64,000 nt of DNA, taken from the NCBI RefSeq assembly GCF_000284595.1, contig NC_017671.1, positions 467,001-531,000 of the forward strand, written 5' to 3'. The notes under the pieces are model-generated. The model ran no database searches, had not been told where the DNA came from, and saw only the letters and a program-made list of their open reading frames with translations. This document shows positions 7,990 to 16,627 of this stretch, piece after piece (position 1 is the first letter of the stretch; the number at the start of each line of letters is the position of its first letter). The stretch is from Stenotrophomonas maltophilia D457. GTDB taxonomy: Bacteria > Pseudomonadota > Gammaproteobacteria > Xanthomonadales > Xanthomonadaceae. The position numbers and the translations under genes were made by a program.

Positions 7990-8477
7990 TCACCGATCCG
8001 GCCACAAGCAGGTCCGTTTTGGGCCACGGACGGCCGCGTGCACAGCAAAAGGGGCGCCCCTTGCAGGGCGCCCCGGCGATGCTGTGGAAGGGAGCAGGGC
8101 CGCCAGGCCCCTCACTCGCGGCCCACGCTGGACCCGCAGCCGGTACCGATCCAGAGGCAGGTGCGACATGTTGTCGCCGGTTCAGTACCGTTGCCCGAAC
8201 CGCCCCTACAGCGGTGCCGGAGTTGCCCTACAACCGTCATCGGCAGCGGTAACACTGCGTCCTGCACATGGGCGCAGCGGCCCGCAAGCGACAGCCCGCG
8301 CAGCCGCCAAGGCCCGCCGCAGGGCCGTCAGCGGGCCCGGCAAGTCCCTTGCGGACACTGGCCGGTTGCATCCATACGCCTGCGTAGCCAAGTGACGAAA
8401 GCCCTTGGTGCGCTACACTTTGCGGTCTAGAAATCTATACAACAGTCGCGCGCGTGCGTGCGGTTATGGGAGCGCTA
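7990..8477. other. Long intergenic region upstream of aceE
   Basis: About 490 bases without a convincing protein gene. It holds the divergent control region for the PadR gene, a strong GC hairpin (8051-8074) followed on the minus strand by TTTT, and the aceE leader. The minus-strand hairpin could end a small untranslated RNA starting somewhere between 8100 and 8450, but no promoter could be pinned down. Confidence 0.5.
8047..8074 (-). terminator. Intrinsic-terminator-like hairpin pointing left
   Basis: A 9-bp stem (ggggcgccc / gggcgcccc) with a 6-base loop. Reading the minus strand, the hairpin is directly followed by TTTTGCTG. No minus-strand protein gene ends here, which is why a small RNA is considered. 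Confidence 0.45.
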
Positions 8478-11165
8478 ATGAACTGGTTGAACGAGGTGCT
8501 GAACAACGACCCGAATCCTGTGGAAACCCAGGAGTGGATCGAGTCGTTGAAGGCCGTTATTGATGTCGAGGGCTCCGAGCGCGCGCATCAGCTGCTGGAA
8601 GGCATGGTGGAACTGACCCGTCGTTCGGGCGCCTACCTGCCGTTCTCTCCCACCACCGAATACGTCAATACCATCGAACCGCAGTTCGAGGCCAAGAGCC
8701 CGGGCAACGCCGAGCTGGAATGGCGCATCCGTTCGATCATCCGCTGGAACGCGATGGCCACCGTGGTGCGCGCCAACCGCAAGCCGGGTGACCTGGGCGG
8801 CCACATCGCCTCGTTCGCCTCCGGCGCCACCCTGTACGACGTAGGCTTCAACCACTTCTGGCGCGCCCCGAGCGAGAACCACCCGGGCGACCTGCTGTTC
8901 ATCCAGGGCCACAGTGCGCCGGGCATCTACGCGCGTTCCTTCCTGGAAGGCCGCATCAGCGAAGAGCAGCTGGACAAGTTCCGCATGGAAGTGGACGGCG
9001 GTGGCCTGTCCTCGTACCCGCACCCGTGGCTGATGCCGGACTACTGGCAGACCCCGACCGTGTCGATGGGCCTGGGCCCGCTGGCCGCCATCTACCAGGC
9101 GCAGTTCATGCGCTACCTGGAAAACCGTGGCCTGATCGAGAAGTCCGACCGCAAGGTGTGGTGCTTCATCGGCGACGGCGAGAGCGACGAGCCGGAAACC
9201 CTGGGTGCCATCGCGCTGGCCGGCCGTGAAGGCCTGGACAACCTGATCTTCGTGGTGAACTGCAACCTGCAGCGCCTGGACGGCCCGGTGCGCGGCAACG
9301 GCAAGATCATCCAGGAACTGGAAGGCGTGTTCCGTGGCGGCGGCTGGAACGTGATCAAGCTGCTGTGGGGCGGTTACTGGGATGCCCTGCTGGCCAAGGA
9401 CACCAACGGCGTCCTGAAGAAGCTGATGATGGAAACCGTCGACGGCGAATACCAGAACTGCAAGGCCTTCGGCGGCGCGTATACCCGCGAGCATTTCTTC
9501 GGCAAGTACCCGGAAACCGCTGCGATGGTCGCCGGTCTTTCCGACGACGACATCTGGCGCCTGAACCGTGGTGGCCACGACCCGCACAAGGTGTACGCCG
9601 CCTACCACCAGGCCGTGAACACCAAGGGCATGCCGACCGTCATCCTGGCCAAGACCGTGAAGGGTTACGGCATGGGCAGCGCCGGTGAGGCACTGAACCC
9701 GACCCACCAGACCAAGAAGCTGGACGACGAAGCGGTGCGCCACTTCCGCGACCGCTTCAACATTCCGGTGACCGACGCGCAGCTGGCCGACGGCCAGGTG
9801 CCGTTCTACCACCCGGGCCCGGATTCGCCGGAAGTGCAGTACCTGCAGGAACGCCGTGCCGCGCTGGGCGGTTACCTGCCGCAGCGCCGCCGCAAGGCCG
9901 ACAAGACCTTCGTGGCGCCGAAGCTGGAAGCGTACGAGCGCCTGCTGAAGAGCAGCGGCGAGCGCAGCTACTCCACCACCATGGCGTTCGTGCAGAGCCT
10001 GAACATCACCCTGCGTGACAAGGAACTGGGCCCGCACATCGTGCCGATCGTGGCCGACGAAGCCCGTACCTTCGGCATGGAAGGCCTGTTCCGCCAGATC
10101 GGCATCTACGCGCCGTTCGGCCAGAAGTACAAGCCGGTCGACGCCGACCAGCTGATGTTCTACCGCGAAGACCAGAGCGGCCAGGTGCTGCAGCAGGGCA
10201 TCAGCGAGCCGGGTGCGATCAGCTCGTGGATGGCCGCCGGTACCAGCTACTCGGTCAGCAACGTGCCGATGCTGCCGTTCTACATCTACTACTCGATGTT
10301 CGGCTTCCAGCGCGTGGGCGACATCGCCTGGCAGGCCGCCGACATGCGTACCCGCGGCTTCCTGCTGGGTGGCACCGCCGGCCGCACCACGCTGAACGGT
10401 GAAGGCCTGCAGCACGAAGATGGCTTCAGCCATCTGGTGGCCGGTGGCATCCCGAACGTGCGCAGCTACGACCCGACCTTCGGCTTCGAAGTGACGGTGA
10501 TCCTGCAGCACGGCACCAAGCGCATGATGGAAGACCAGGTGGACGAGTATTACTACGTCACCCTGATGAACGAGAACTACACCCACCCGGAAATGCCGGA
10601 AGGCGCGGCCGAAGGCATCGTCAAGGGCATGTACCTGCTGACCGACGCCGGCAAGCCGAAGAAGGGCGAGCTGCGCGTGCAGCTGCTGGGTTCGGGCACC
10701 ATCCTGCGCGAAGCCATTGCTGCGGCCGAGCTGCTGGACAAGGACTTCGGCGTGACCGCCGATATCTGGAGCTGCCCGAGCTTCAACGAACTGCGTCGCG
10801 ATGGTTTCGACGTGGAACGTGCCAACCGCCTGCATCCGGAAGGTGAGCAGCGCAAGGCCTACGTGACCGAGCTGCTGGAAGGCCGCCAGGGCCCGGCGAT
10901 TGCCGCCACCGACTACGTGCGTGCGTATGCGGACCAGATCCGCGCGTTCGTGCCGATGTCTTACACGGTGTTGGGTACGGATGGTTTCGGCCGTTCGGAT
11001 ACGCGTGCGAACCTGCGTCGGTTCTTTGAGGTTGACCGGTACTACATCGCGCATGCCGCGATTGCGGCGCTGGCGAAGGAAGGGAAGATGACCGCGAAGG
11101 ATGTGGCCCGGGCGATCAAGCAGTACAAGATTGATCCGGAGAAGGCTAACCCTGTTGGGGTTTGA
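8478..11165 (+). CDS. aceE: Pyruvate dehydrogenase E1 component, homodimeric type
   Basis: 895 aa, close to the 887 aa of E. coli AceE. It catalyses the ThDP-dependent decarboxylation of pyruvate and acetylation of the E2 lipoyl group in the pyruvate dehydrogenase complex (cytoplasm). The ThDP motif is complete: GDGESDEPE, then NCNLQRLDGPV. Other family blocks include GHIASFASGATLYDVGFNHFW, split by RAPSENHPGD, and NPTHQTKKLDDEAV. The start at 8478 (MNWLNEVLNN) has GGAG at a proper distance; two upstream in-frame ATGs are less well placed. The E2 and E3 genes are not nearby. Confidence 0.97.
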   Translation: MNWLNEVLNNDPNPVETQEWIESLKAVIDVEGSERAHQLLEGMVELTRRSGAYLPFSPTTEYVNTIEPQFEAKSPGNAELEWRIRSIIRWNAMATVVRANRKPGDLGGHIASFASGATLYDVGFNHFWRAPSENHPGDLLFIQGHSAPGIYARSFLEGRISEEQLDKFRMEVDGGGLSSYPHPWLMPDYWQTPTVSMGLGPLAAIYQAQFMRYLENRGLIEKSDRKVWCFIGDGESDEPETLGAIALAGREGLDNLIFVVNCNLQRLDGPVRGNGKIIQELEGVFRGGGWNVIKLLWGGYWDALLAKDTNGVLKKLMMETVDGEYQNCKAFGGAYTREHFFGKYPETAAMVAGLSDDDIWRLNRGGHDPHKVYAAYHQAVNTKGMPTVILAKTVKGYGMGSAGEALNPTHQTKKLDDEAVRHFRDRFNIPVTDAQLADGQVPFYHPGPDSPEVQYLQERRAALGGYLPQRRRKADKTFVAPKLEAYERLLKSSGERSYSTTMAFVQSLNITLRDKELGPHIVPIVADEARTFGMEGLFRQIGIYAPFGQKYKPVDADQLMFYREDQSGQVLQQGISEPGAISSWMAAGTSYSVSNVPMLPFYIYYSMFGFQRVGDIAWQAADMRTRGFLLGGTAGRTTLNGEGLQHEDGFSHLVAGGIPNVRSYDPTFGFEVTVILQHGTKRMMEDQVDEYYYVTLMNENYTHPEMPEGAAEGIVKGMYLLTDAGKPKKGELRVQLLGSGTILREAIAAAELLDKDFGVTADIWSCPSFNELRRDGFDVERANRLHPEGEQRKAYVTELLEGRQGPAIAATDYVRAYADQIRAFVPMSYTVLGTDGFGRSDTRANLRRFFEVDRYYIAHAAIAALAKEGKMTAKDVARAIKQYKIDPEKANPVGV

Positions 11166-11187
11166 TCGATCGTAAAGTGGCTGAAAG

Positions 11188-11219
11188 ATGGGCGATCTAC
11201 TGATCGCCCATTTTTTTTT
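11188..11219 (+). terminator. Strong intrinsic terminator of aceE
   Basis: A 9-bp stem (tgggcgatc / gatcgccca), tetraloop tact, then nine T residues. It marks the left edge of the AT-richer accessory block. Confidence 0.95.
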
Positions 11220-11314
11220 CTTCCATCTGGGCAAAATTTTGTGCATCCTTGACAAAGCCACACATTGATGTGTGGTTGTTCAGTTGCATAACTTACGGCA
11301 CAGGGGGCCATGGA

Positions 11315-12019
11315 ATGGGTAAGTATGTTGTGACAGACCTGACTCGGTTTAAGGAAGGAAATGATGATGTTTGTACCGCCCTTATCGATATTGAATCCGG
11401 CCAGTGCGTACGGCCCACTCCATACTTAAAGAAAGAGTTTGTTAAAGGGCTTGGAATTCTGCCTGGCAGCATCGTGGAAGGAGAGCTTTCTCCCGTTAGG
11501 GGGGCTTCTCGGCCGCATCGAGAAGATTGCACCTATGGAGAGTTGAAAGTGATAGGCGTGGTCACAGCATCCCAATTCAAGAAGATTCTTGAATCTTCTC
11601 TCTCTGAAAGTGTTACTTCTGGATTCGGTCCTGATTTTGATGGGTTGAAATTTCTTCCCGTTGACACGAAGTCTGATCGATCAATCATAACCGTGAAAAT
11701 TAAGCCGGACTCTTTCCGCGTTGAGAAAGATAACTTCGGGAAGTACAAGGTTCATTTCGATGACCTTTCCGGTAAGAGTTATCGGTATATTCCGATAACG
11801 GACCTTGGGTTCCATGAGTACATAAAATCAATCGGTGTAGACGGTGGTGACCCGGTCGAAGAAGTTAACTCTCATTTCAAGGGCGCGATCGACGTATACC
11901 TTCGACTTGGCGTAAGTCGGGTTCATGAGGCTGCAGGTAAGAATGGATACTGGATGCAAGTCAATGGAATATATTCATTCCCCAGTAAGCTGCACAAAAT
12001 TCGAGGCTACGCTGCTTGA
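11315..12019 (+). CDS. Dual-OB-domain (DuOB-like) protein, first gene of a three-gene cassette
   Basis: 234 aa. The start at 11315 (MGKYVVTDLTRFKEGN) follows a G-rich ribosome-binding site. The opening pattern VVTDLTRF...DVCTALIDIESGQCVRP is what I recall of proteins annotated as dual OB domain-containing, with two beta-rich modules expected to bind nucleic acid or nucleotides. Codon use is much AT-richer than in aceE, indicating horizontal acquisition. Its stop (TGA 12017-12019) overlaps the TTG start of the DUF488 gene, so translation is probably coupled. The molecular function is unknown; the family call is from memory. Confidence 0.65.
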   Translation: MGKYVVTDLTRFKEGNDDVCTALIDIESGQCVRPTPYLKKEFVKGLGILPGSIVEGELSPVRGASRPHREDCTYGELKVIGVVTASQFKKILESSLSESVTSGFGPDFDGLKFLPVDTKSDRSIITVKIKPDSFRVEKDNFGKYKVHFDDLSGKSYRYIPITDLGFHEYIKSIGVDGGDPVEEVNSHFKGAIDVYLRLGVSRVHEAAGKNGYWMQVNGIYSFPSKLHKIRGYAA

Positions 12020-12450
12020 AAATTTTCACTATCGGGTTCACGAAGCGGACGGCCGAAGATTTTTTTGGTTCTCTTCATGCGTCCGGCGTTTCAAAGATCG
12101 TAGATGTTAGACTGCGGGCGAATTCGCAGTTGTCTGGGTTTGCAAAGGTGCCTGATCTCCCGTATTTTCTTAGAAAAATATGTGGGATTGAGTACGAAAT
12201 GCAGCCTCTTTTGGCGCCTACCGCAGATCTGCTAGATGCTTATAAGTCAAAGAGAATGACATGGGACGGATATGCTTCAAAGTATGTTGAATTAATCGAA
12301 GGAAGGGGGGCTTCAAGGATGGATGTCGCCTCCCTGGATGGCGTTTGTTTTTTGTGTAGTGAGCATCTCCCACATAAATGCCACAGGCGCGTCGCGGCTG
12401 AGTATTTGAGATCAGTGTTTGATGGTGATTTTGAGATAGTACATTTGTGA
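12016..12450 (+). CDS. DUF488-family protein
   Basis: 144 aa, starting at TTG 12016 inside the previous gene's stop. Typical DUF488 features are present: the N-terminal KIFTIGFTKRTAEDFFGSL, VDVRLRANSQLSGF, and near the C-terminus a Cys/His cluster FLCSEHLPHKCHRRVAAEYL. DUF488 proteins have no settled function; the conserved Cys and His suggest an enzymatic or metal-dependent role. The gene overlaps its neighbours at both ends (TTGA upstream, GTGA downstream). AT-rich codon use matches the rest of the cassette. Confidence 0.8.
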   Translation: MKIFTIGFTKRTAEDFFGSLHASGVSKIVDVRLRANSQLSGFAKVPDLPYFLRKICGIEYEMQPLLAPTADLLDAYKSKRMTWDGYASKYVELIEGRGASRMDVASLDGVCFLCSEHLPHKCHRRVAAEYLRSVFDGDFEIVHL

Positions 12451-13052
12451 AAAATAGCATTACCATTGTTGGTGCTTCTGATGGCTTTAGGGACGAAGTC
12501 CTGTTGCGTGAGAAGCTTGGTAAGTATCTTCCCGGTGTTTTCGGAGGGGACGTCATTCTTTTGAATGACGTCTCCGGGATGCTTGGGAGATATTTTAAAG
12601 ATGGTGTTCTTGACTCAATTTCGCCTTTCATGCACTTGCGTGAGAAAAGGAAGCTGATTTCCCAGGCTTCTCGATTTATTTATTTTTGGGACGGTGCAAC
12701 CATAAGTGACTTTGTTCATCTTTCGGTTGTGAGTAGAAAGCCAGTAAAGACGATTTTTGTAACAACAACTCGAGTTGTTAATAAGGATCGAGGTTCTGAG
12801 TATGACGTATATATTGGGAGAGGGACTCCTTGGGGTAATCCATTTGCCATTGGTGAAAATGGAATGGATCGTCGTCAGGTGATTTCCGCATACAGGGAAT
12901 TCTTTAAGAAGAAATTTATCGACGATCCCCAGGGGAATCGTGACATAAGAACATTGAAGGGCCTTGTTCTTGGGTGTCACTGCAAGCCAGAGGCTTGCCA
13001 TGGTGATGTGATCTGCGAGTATCTTAACTCTCTTGACGAAGATGAGAGCTAG
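12447..13052 (+). CDS. SLOG-like N-terminus plus DUF4326 C-terminus
   Basis: 201 aa, starting at GTG 12447 and overlapping the DUF488 stop. The N-terminal half (ITIVGASDGFRDEVLLREKL, then a conserved-looking VILLND and RFIYFWDGATISDF) resembles a Rossmann-like SLOG nucleotide-binding fold. The C-terminal half is a good DUF4326 match: YDVYIGRGTPWGNPF, AYREFFKKKF, then LVLGCHCKPEACHGDVI with its paired Cys/His. DUF4326 has no known reaction. It completes a coupled cassette with the dual-OB and DUF488 genes, perhaps a nucleotide-handling or defence module. The SLOG assignment is tentative. Confidence 0.7.
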   Translation: MKNSITIVGASDGFRDEVLLREKLGKYLPGVFGGDVILLNDVSGMLGRYFKDGVLDSISPFMHLREKRKLISQASRFIYFWDGATISDFVHLSVVSRKPVKTIFVTTTRVVNKDRGSEYDVYIGRGTPWGNPFAIGENGMDRRQVISAYREFFKKKFIDDPQGNRDIRTLKGLVLGCHCKPEACHGDVICEYLNSLDEDES

Positions 13053-13485
13053 GCTCCATCGCCGGCAACACTAATTACTCAAGGGCTGGACAGGTTGGAT
13101 CTGAGGATTTAATCGATTTTTCCTGGCGCTGACGTGGGTTCGGTGCCCTCTAGGTGTTCGTATGTTACTCAAGCAGCTGTCGCGTGGCACGGTTGATTGC
13201 TAGTCGCCATAGGCTTTCTACAGGCCGCTTCTGCGGTCGCTCGTACTGATCGCGCATGTGGCCCACAGGTATTCTCGTTTGCGCGCTTGCCATCTTCAAT
13301 CCAGCTCTCGACCTCGGCCGCAAGGCGAATAGAGTGCACGCCTGGTGATGGCGACCGTCGCTTTGCTCTAGATGATCTCAGGAACCAACGCCGACTTGTC
13401 CTCCATCATTTCGCACGGCGGTAGCTCCTTTCGGGGAAAACGGTGCCTGTGAAGGAATTAGTGGATTACTACAGAGAATTCGAGG
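13053..13485. other. Gene-poor stretch between the cassette and the SRA-HNH gene
   Basis: No convincing gene is seen. A minus-strand reading frame of 56 codons at 13169-13339 (GTG start, containing RLAAEVESWIEDGKRANEN) could be a remnant, but nothing supports expression. The sequence may be debris from the insertion that brought the flanking genes. Confidence 0.4.
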
Positions 13486-14394
13486 TCAATACTCTGGGGA
13501 ATGTGATGGAAGATGGCGCTTATCAAAAACAGCCTCACGATGAAACTCCAAGAAACCAAGTTGGTTCGGGGAGAAGACTCCATATCGAAGCGATGCATTC
13601 ATTTTCAGGCCGAGCCGAATTTGAACGTCGGTAGGCAGGCCCTTCGCAATTAGAAGGCGACCGCTAGACGAGAAGCTGATCCACCCCCGATCAAACAACA
13701 GGTCCGCATGGGGAGCCAGCAGAAGACCGTTCTCGCCATTAACGCGCTCGCTATCAGTACTATCTGCCCACGGCTTGATATGGCTCGCGCGAAGGAATCT
13801 CAGGTCCTCAATGCCGGTCAGTCGACAGCCCTTCTCAATGCCGATCAGGCGCTCGCGGAAGAGGCGTTGCTTCGTCCGCACTTCAGTTTCGCGTCTTACG
13901 CTGGTCGCGCCGACTTCATCGATAGTGGCATCGATCTCAGCCTGGTCCGTCTCGCTCGACGCGAGGCCCAGTGAAGCCTCCAGCGACCTCAAGCGGAACA
14001 CGATCGCAGACCTTGGCTGCCCTTCTCGATCTGGTGTGCCAGGTTGAACGTAGGAGGACTGGCACATGAATCTACCAAGGTATCGATAGGGGCGCCCTTT
14101 GCCCATCATCTGAAACACTACGAGCGACTTGCCATCCTTGACGTGCTCACCAATTGCTCGGTTGCCCGCTACATACTTCATGTCTCCGACTTGACCCTCG
14201 CCGAAGTAATGAAAGACTTCGTCGTCGTCCCAGAAATCATGGTAGCCATGAGACACGCCGGCCTCGCCAGTGAACGCGATGACTAGCGGATGCTCCTTGG
14301 GTGTCGAAATGCCGCCTTGCTGTTGCCCGCCAAATACGCCATGGATCTGCTTTTGACGGTTGTAGAGCGCGCCCACCTCGAATGGGAGTTCCAT
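13486..14394 (-). CDS. SRA-like plus HNH endonuclease (type IV restriction-like)
   Basis: 302 aa. The N-terminal half (HPLVIAFTGEAGVSHGYHD, then FHYFGEGQVGDMKYVAGNRA and YRYLGRFMC) resembles the SRA domain of ScoMcrA-type enzymes, which flip out and recognise modified bases. The C-terminal half is an HNH nuclease: CRLTGIEDLRFLRASHIKPW (His205), RVNGENGLLLAPHADLLFD (Asn222, His229). The order SRA then HNH is that of modification-dependent restriction endonucleases, cutting DNA with modified cytosines or phosphorothioates. No cognate methylase is adjacent, as expected for type IV. Neighbouring genes look acquired, so this is probably part of a defence island. Confidence 0.8.
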   Translation of the reverse strand: MELPFEVGALYNRQKQIHGVFGGQQQGGISTPKEHPLVIAFTGEAGVSHGYHDFWDDDEVFHYFGEGQVGDMKYVAGNRAIGEHVKDGKSLVVFQMMGKGRPYRYLGRFMCQSSYVQPGTPDREGQPRSAIVFRLRSLEASLGLASSETDQAEIDATIDEVGATSVRRETEVRTKQRLFRERLIGIEKGCRLTGIEDLRFLRASHIKPWADSTDSERVNGENGLLLAPHADLLFDRGWISFSSSGRLLIAKGLPTDVQIRLGLKMNASLRYGVFSPNQLGFLEFHREAVFDKRHLPSHSPEY

Positions 14395-14502
14395 CCTAGA
14401 TCCCTGTCCCAGAAGCTAAGTGCCCAGGATTCTAGCCAGAACCAGGTTCCTTGCGCCATTGATTGACGCGTTTGGCTGCCGGGGCAGGGTGCAGATGGGG
14501 GT

Positions 14503-14916
14503 CTACTTGGGCACAGACCTAGGGCAGCTGCTCTCAGGTGCGCTCAGGTTCCTCCTGCGTCTCTCTGGTGAGCCCCATCCATCTTTCCAGCGCTGTAGCT
14601 CTATTACATCGCTTGCGACCGTAGACATAGTGACTATCAGAAGACTCGGCCCAGAGTTGTCCACGAACAGAACGGCATCGCCGCGTACGCTCATATCAAA
14701 GAAGCGTCTACTGGAATCATGCTTTCCGAGGATGACGCCTTGGCAAGCCAATGCTTCGGCGTAGTTCTCGGCATCGGCCCGAAACAGGGCAAACTCCGAG
14801 TCGGTGAGTCTTGGGTAGTTCTCAAGACTCATTGTGGTGGCTGGCGCGTACGTCCCTCCAATGATCAATCCCAATAGCGCTGCCGTTGTCAGGGCAAGCA
14901 AAGTCCGGCTCGGCAT
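14503..14916 (-). CDS. Small exported or membrane-anchored protein
   Basis: 137 aa from the ATG at 14916. The N-terminus MPSRTLLALTTAALLGLIIG is a signal peptide or anchor; the mature part includes TMSLENYPRLTDSEFALFRA and AEALACQGVILGKHDSSRRF. It is not a family I recognise. Codon use is intermediate between the island and the core genome. It is separated from the SRA-HNH gene by about 110 bases, same strand. Confidence 0.55.
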   Translation of the reverse strand: MPSRTLLALTTAALLGLIIGGTYAPATTMSLENYPRLTDSEFALFRADAENYAEALACQGVILGKHDSSRRFFDMSVRGDAVLFVDNSGPSLLIVTMSTVASDVIELQRWKDGWGSPERRRRNLSAPESSCPRSVPK

Positions 14917-15019
14917 AGTGAGGCCAGTGTTGGGGGCTAAAGGGCTCAGACAGCGGCGAATGCTTGGGATCGTGCGTACGATCCGCGCATTGCACTCGAT
15001 GTACGTAGCGAAGCGCGCT

Positions 15020-15388
15020 CTACTCCCGAACCTGCAGCCGCTCAATAGCCTGCGCAGTCAACGCTACACACGCCATCTTCAACCCTTCCATCACCCGATC
15101 CCCCAGGTACTCCTCGGGCGCGCCGTTCTGCCGAGTCCGCTCAGCAGCCAGCATCAGTTCCGCCACCACACGCAGCCCCGCCAGCGCGCAATCCGCATCC
15201 GCCAACTGAAGACAGCGCCCAGGCAGTTGATGCCGCTCCGGCCAAGGCTGGCCGTCCGCAGCCGCACCGGTTCCGATGCGGTGCAGCGTGGCGACGAAGG
15301 CGTTGGGATCGACGGAAGGTTCGCGCTCGGGTTCGGCGTTGTCCGGATCGTACTGCGCGTGCAGGGAACGGAAGTCCGATGTGTTCAT
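15020..15388 (-). CDS. Small hypothetical protein behind a structured leader
   Basis: 122 aa from the ATG at 15388 (MNTSDFRSLHAQYDPDNAEP), with GGAG at the right spacing. No signal peptide; an acidic N-terminus is followed by a helical C-terminus (CLQLADADCALAGLRVVAEL, then MEGLKMACVALTAQAIERL). The frame stays open far upstream, but that part is the leader, not protein. The layout (long hairpin-rich leader, short helical protein) resembles small-gene families common in Pseudomonas and Xanthomonadaceae. Function unknown. Confidence 0.6.
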   Translation of the reverse strand: MNTSDFRSLHAQYDPDNAEPEREPSVDPNAFVATLHRIGTGAAADGQPWPERHQLPGRCLQLADADCALAGLRVVAELMLAAERTRQNGAPEEYLGDRVMEGLKMACVALTAQAIERLQVRE

Positions 15389-15640
15389 GGCAATGCTCCG
15401 TACAGGACAGATAGCAGCGCCACCTATAAAGGCGGCGGACGGTGCGTGTCTCGAAAACCGGTGAGTACCCAAGCCGGCGGGCCCGAAGGCCCCCACGCAC
15501 CGCCCGCCATGGAACGCGAACGGATTGCCAGCCGGCGCCATCCGAAGATGACGCCGACTGGCAAGCGTAAAGCACTGGGTATTCAGACGGGTTTTCGAGT
15601 CCCGCGCCACCCTCTTCCGGTGGCACGCCAAGAGATACCC
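15389..15640 (-). promoter_or_regulatory. Long structured leader with a nested inverted repeat
   Basis: Two long complementary pairs are visible. 15450-15473 (ctcgaaaaccggtgagtacc...) pairs with 15575-15599 (ctgggtattcagacgggttt...) over about 20 of 24 positions. Nested with it, 15434-15448 (ggcggacggtgcgtg) pairs with 15494-15508 (cacgcaccgcccgcc) with one G-U. Small hairpins (gggcc-ttc-gggcc type) sit inside the loops. The pairings compete, so the leader could switch between folds. Confidence 0.55.
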
Positions 15641-15840
15641 GTGCAGCAACCAAATGCCAAGAATCCACAGGACTGATGATTGCCAGTCCTGACGCTTTCG
15701 GCATTGTCGCACACGGTGTTAAGCCAGCAAGCGATCGCTGCAACGGTCTTGAAGGGCTTGGCGCTATTGACCCCAAGCGTAGGAATACCTGCAGCCATGC
15801 CAATGGCCTAGGGCCAATCGCGACAAATTGGACCAGCGGT

Positions 15841-16267
15841 TCAGCCGGGCGGCGCCTCGGCCGTGGGCGCGAAGGTCAGACGGACCCGAACCCGCGCATG
15901 CAGCGCGACGCCCTCAACCACGACCGGATCAAAGCGCCACTGGTCCACTGCGGCAAACGCCGCACGATCAATCTCCCGCAGTCCGCTGGACCGCGCCACC
16001 ATCACGTTGGAAACGTGAGCCCAGCTCATCCAGTTGAGCAACCAACAGCACCGCCATGGGGACCTGCAGCACGGTATCGAGCGGCGCGACCGGGGCCGTT
16101 GAATACACAACGGCAGGCGCCTGCCGCAGCTCGAAGGTGGGGTTGTCACCGCGCTTCACGAACACTTCAGTGGAAACCTGCAGGTCTGCCGTCATGGCCA
16201 TGGCAGGTGTAGCGCCCAGCAGCATCAGAACGAGGTTCAGTGCCAGGGCGGTGTTGAAGGGGGGCAT
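15841..16267 (-). pseudogene. Exported TonB-C-terminal-like protein with an apparent frameshift
   Basis: The frame from the ATG at 16267 gives a signal peptide (MPPFNTALALNLVLMLLGATPAMA), then mature sequence to VLLVAQLDELG. At about 16020-16030 the natural continuation moves to another frame: HVSNVMVARSSGLREIDRAA, then VDQWRFDPVVVEG and RVRVRLTF, which is the standard end of a TonB C-terminal domain (V..SSG..ELD.AA..AV.QWRF.P). One extra base there would explain it. In its present state the protein ends as RDGGAVQRTAGD. Either a decayed gene or an assembly error. Confidence 0.65.
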
Positions 16268-16358
16268 ACGTGGTTTCCATTCCGGTGCGCTGCCAGCTTA
16301 GCGTCCATCCCCTGGCATCGCTTGCCTTGAATGCCGGCGTGCGGGACTTCTGCGCGGA

Positions 16359-16568
16359 TTACATAGGCACGCCCGACCGTGGCCACAGCGCATCGTCGCG
16401 CTCCAGGTCGTAGTCGCTGCCGAACGCTAGCGCCGCCTCGCGCGGCGGGAGGTCTGCGTAGCAGCCCAGCAGGTACTCATCCATGCCGGCATCGCGATGG
16501 TCGATGGCGAACAGGTGGAGAAGTTCCTTGTCGAAGGCTTCCCGCCATGCGGTGTCTATCGTGGTCAT
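16359..16568 (-). CDS. Small hypothetical protein
   Basis: 69 aa. The ATG at 16568 is chosen over the one two codons upstream because AGGAGG at 16575-16580 is then at the normal distance (6 bases). The product (MTTIDTAWREAFDKELLHLF...) is acidic and helical, with no signal peptide. The strong ribosome-binding site argues for real translation. Function unknown. Confidence 0.6.
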   Translation of the reverse strand: MTTIDTAWREAFDKELLHLFAIDHRDAGMDEYLLGCYADLPPREAALAFGSDYDLERDDALWPRSGVPM

Positions 16569-16627
16569 CGTCATCCTCCTGAGTGCAGGAGAGGATGGCC
16601 TTCGCGGATCTCACGCGCTGGCAATCA

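Noticed and set aside
8040..8250. 6S RNA or RNase P RNA upstream of aceE
   Set aside because: Core conserved blocks of either RNA could not be found on the minus strand; only a terminator-like hairpin supports a transcript.
8475..11261. A 928-codon open frame on the minus strand across aceE
   Set aside because: It is an antisense shadow of a highly GC-biased gene; composition is His/Arg/Ala-rich with no family features, and aceE is certain.
13197..13424. 75-codon plus-strand frame in the gap after the DUF4326 gene
   Set aside because: No ribosome-binding site and no recognisable protein character.
15585..15605. tRNA-like T-loop string gttttcgagtcccg
   Set aside because: No acceptor stem, anticodon arm or CCA end fits around it; it is part of the leader's long pairing.
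15141..15803. 220-codon minus-strand frame through the leader
   Set aside because: It runs through the paired stems and through another frame of the 15020-15388 gene; Arg/Trp/Pro-rich composition looks like a shadow, although similar frames are sometimes annotated.
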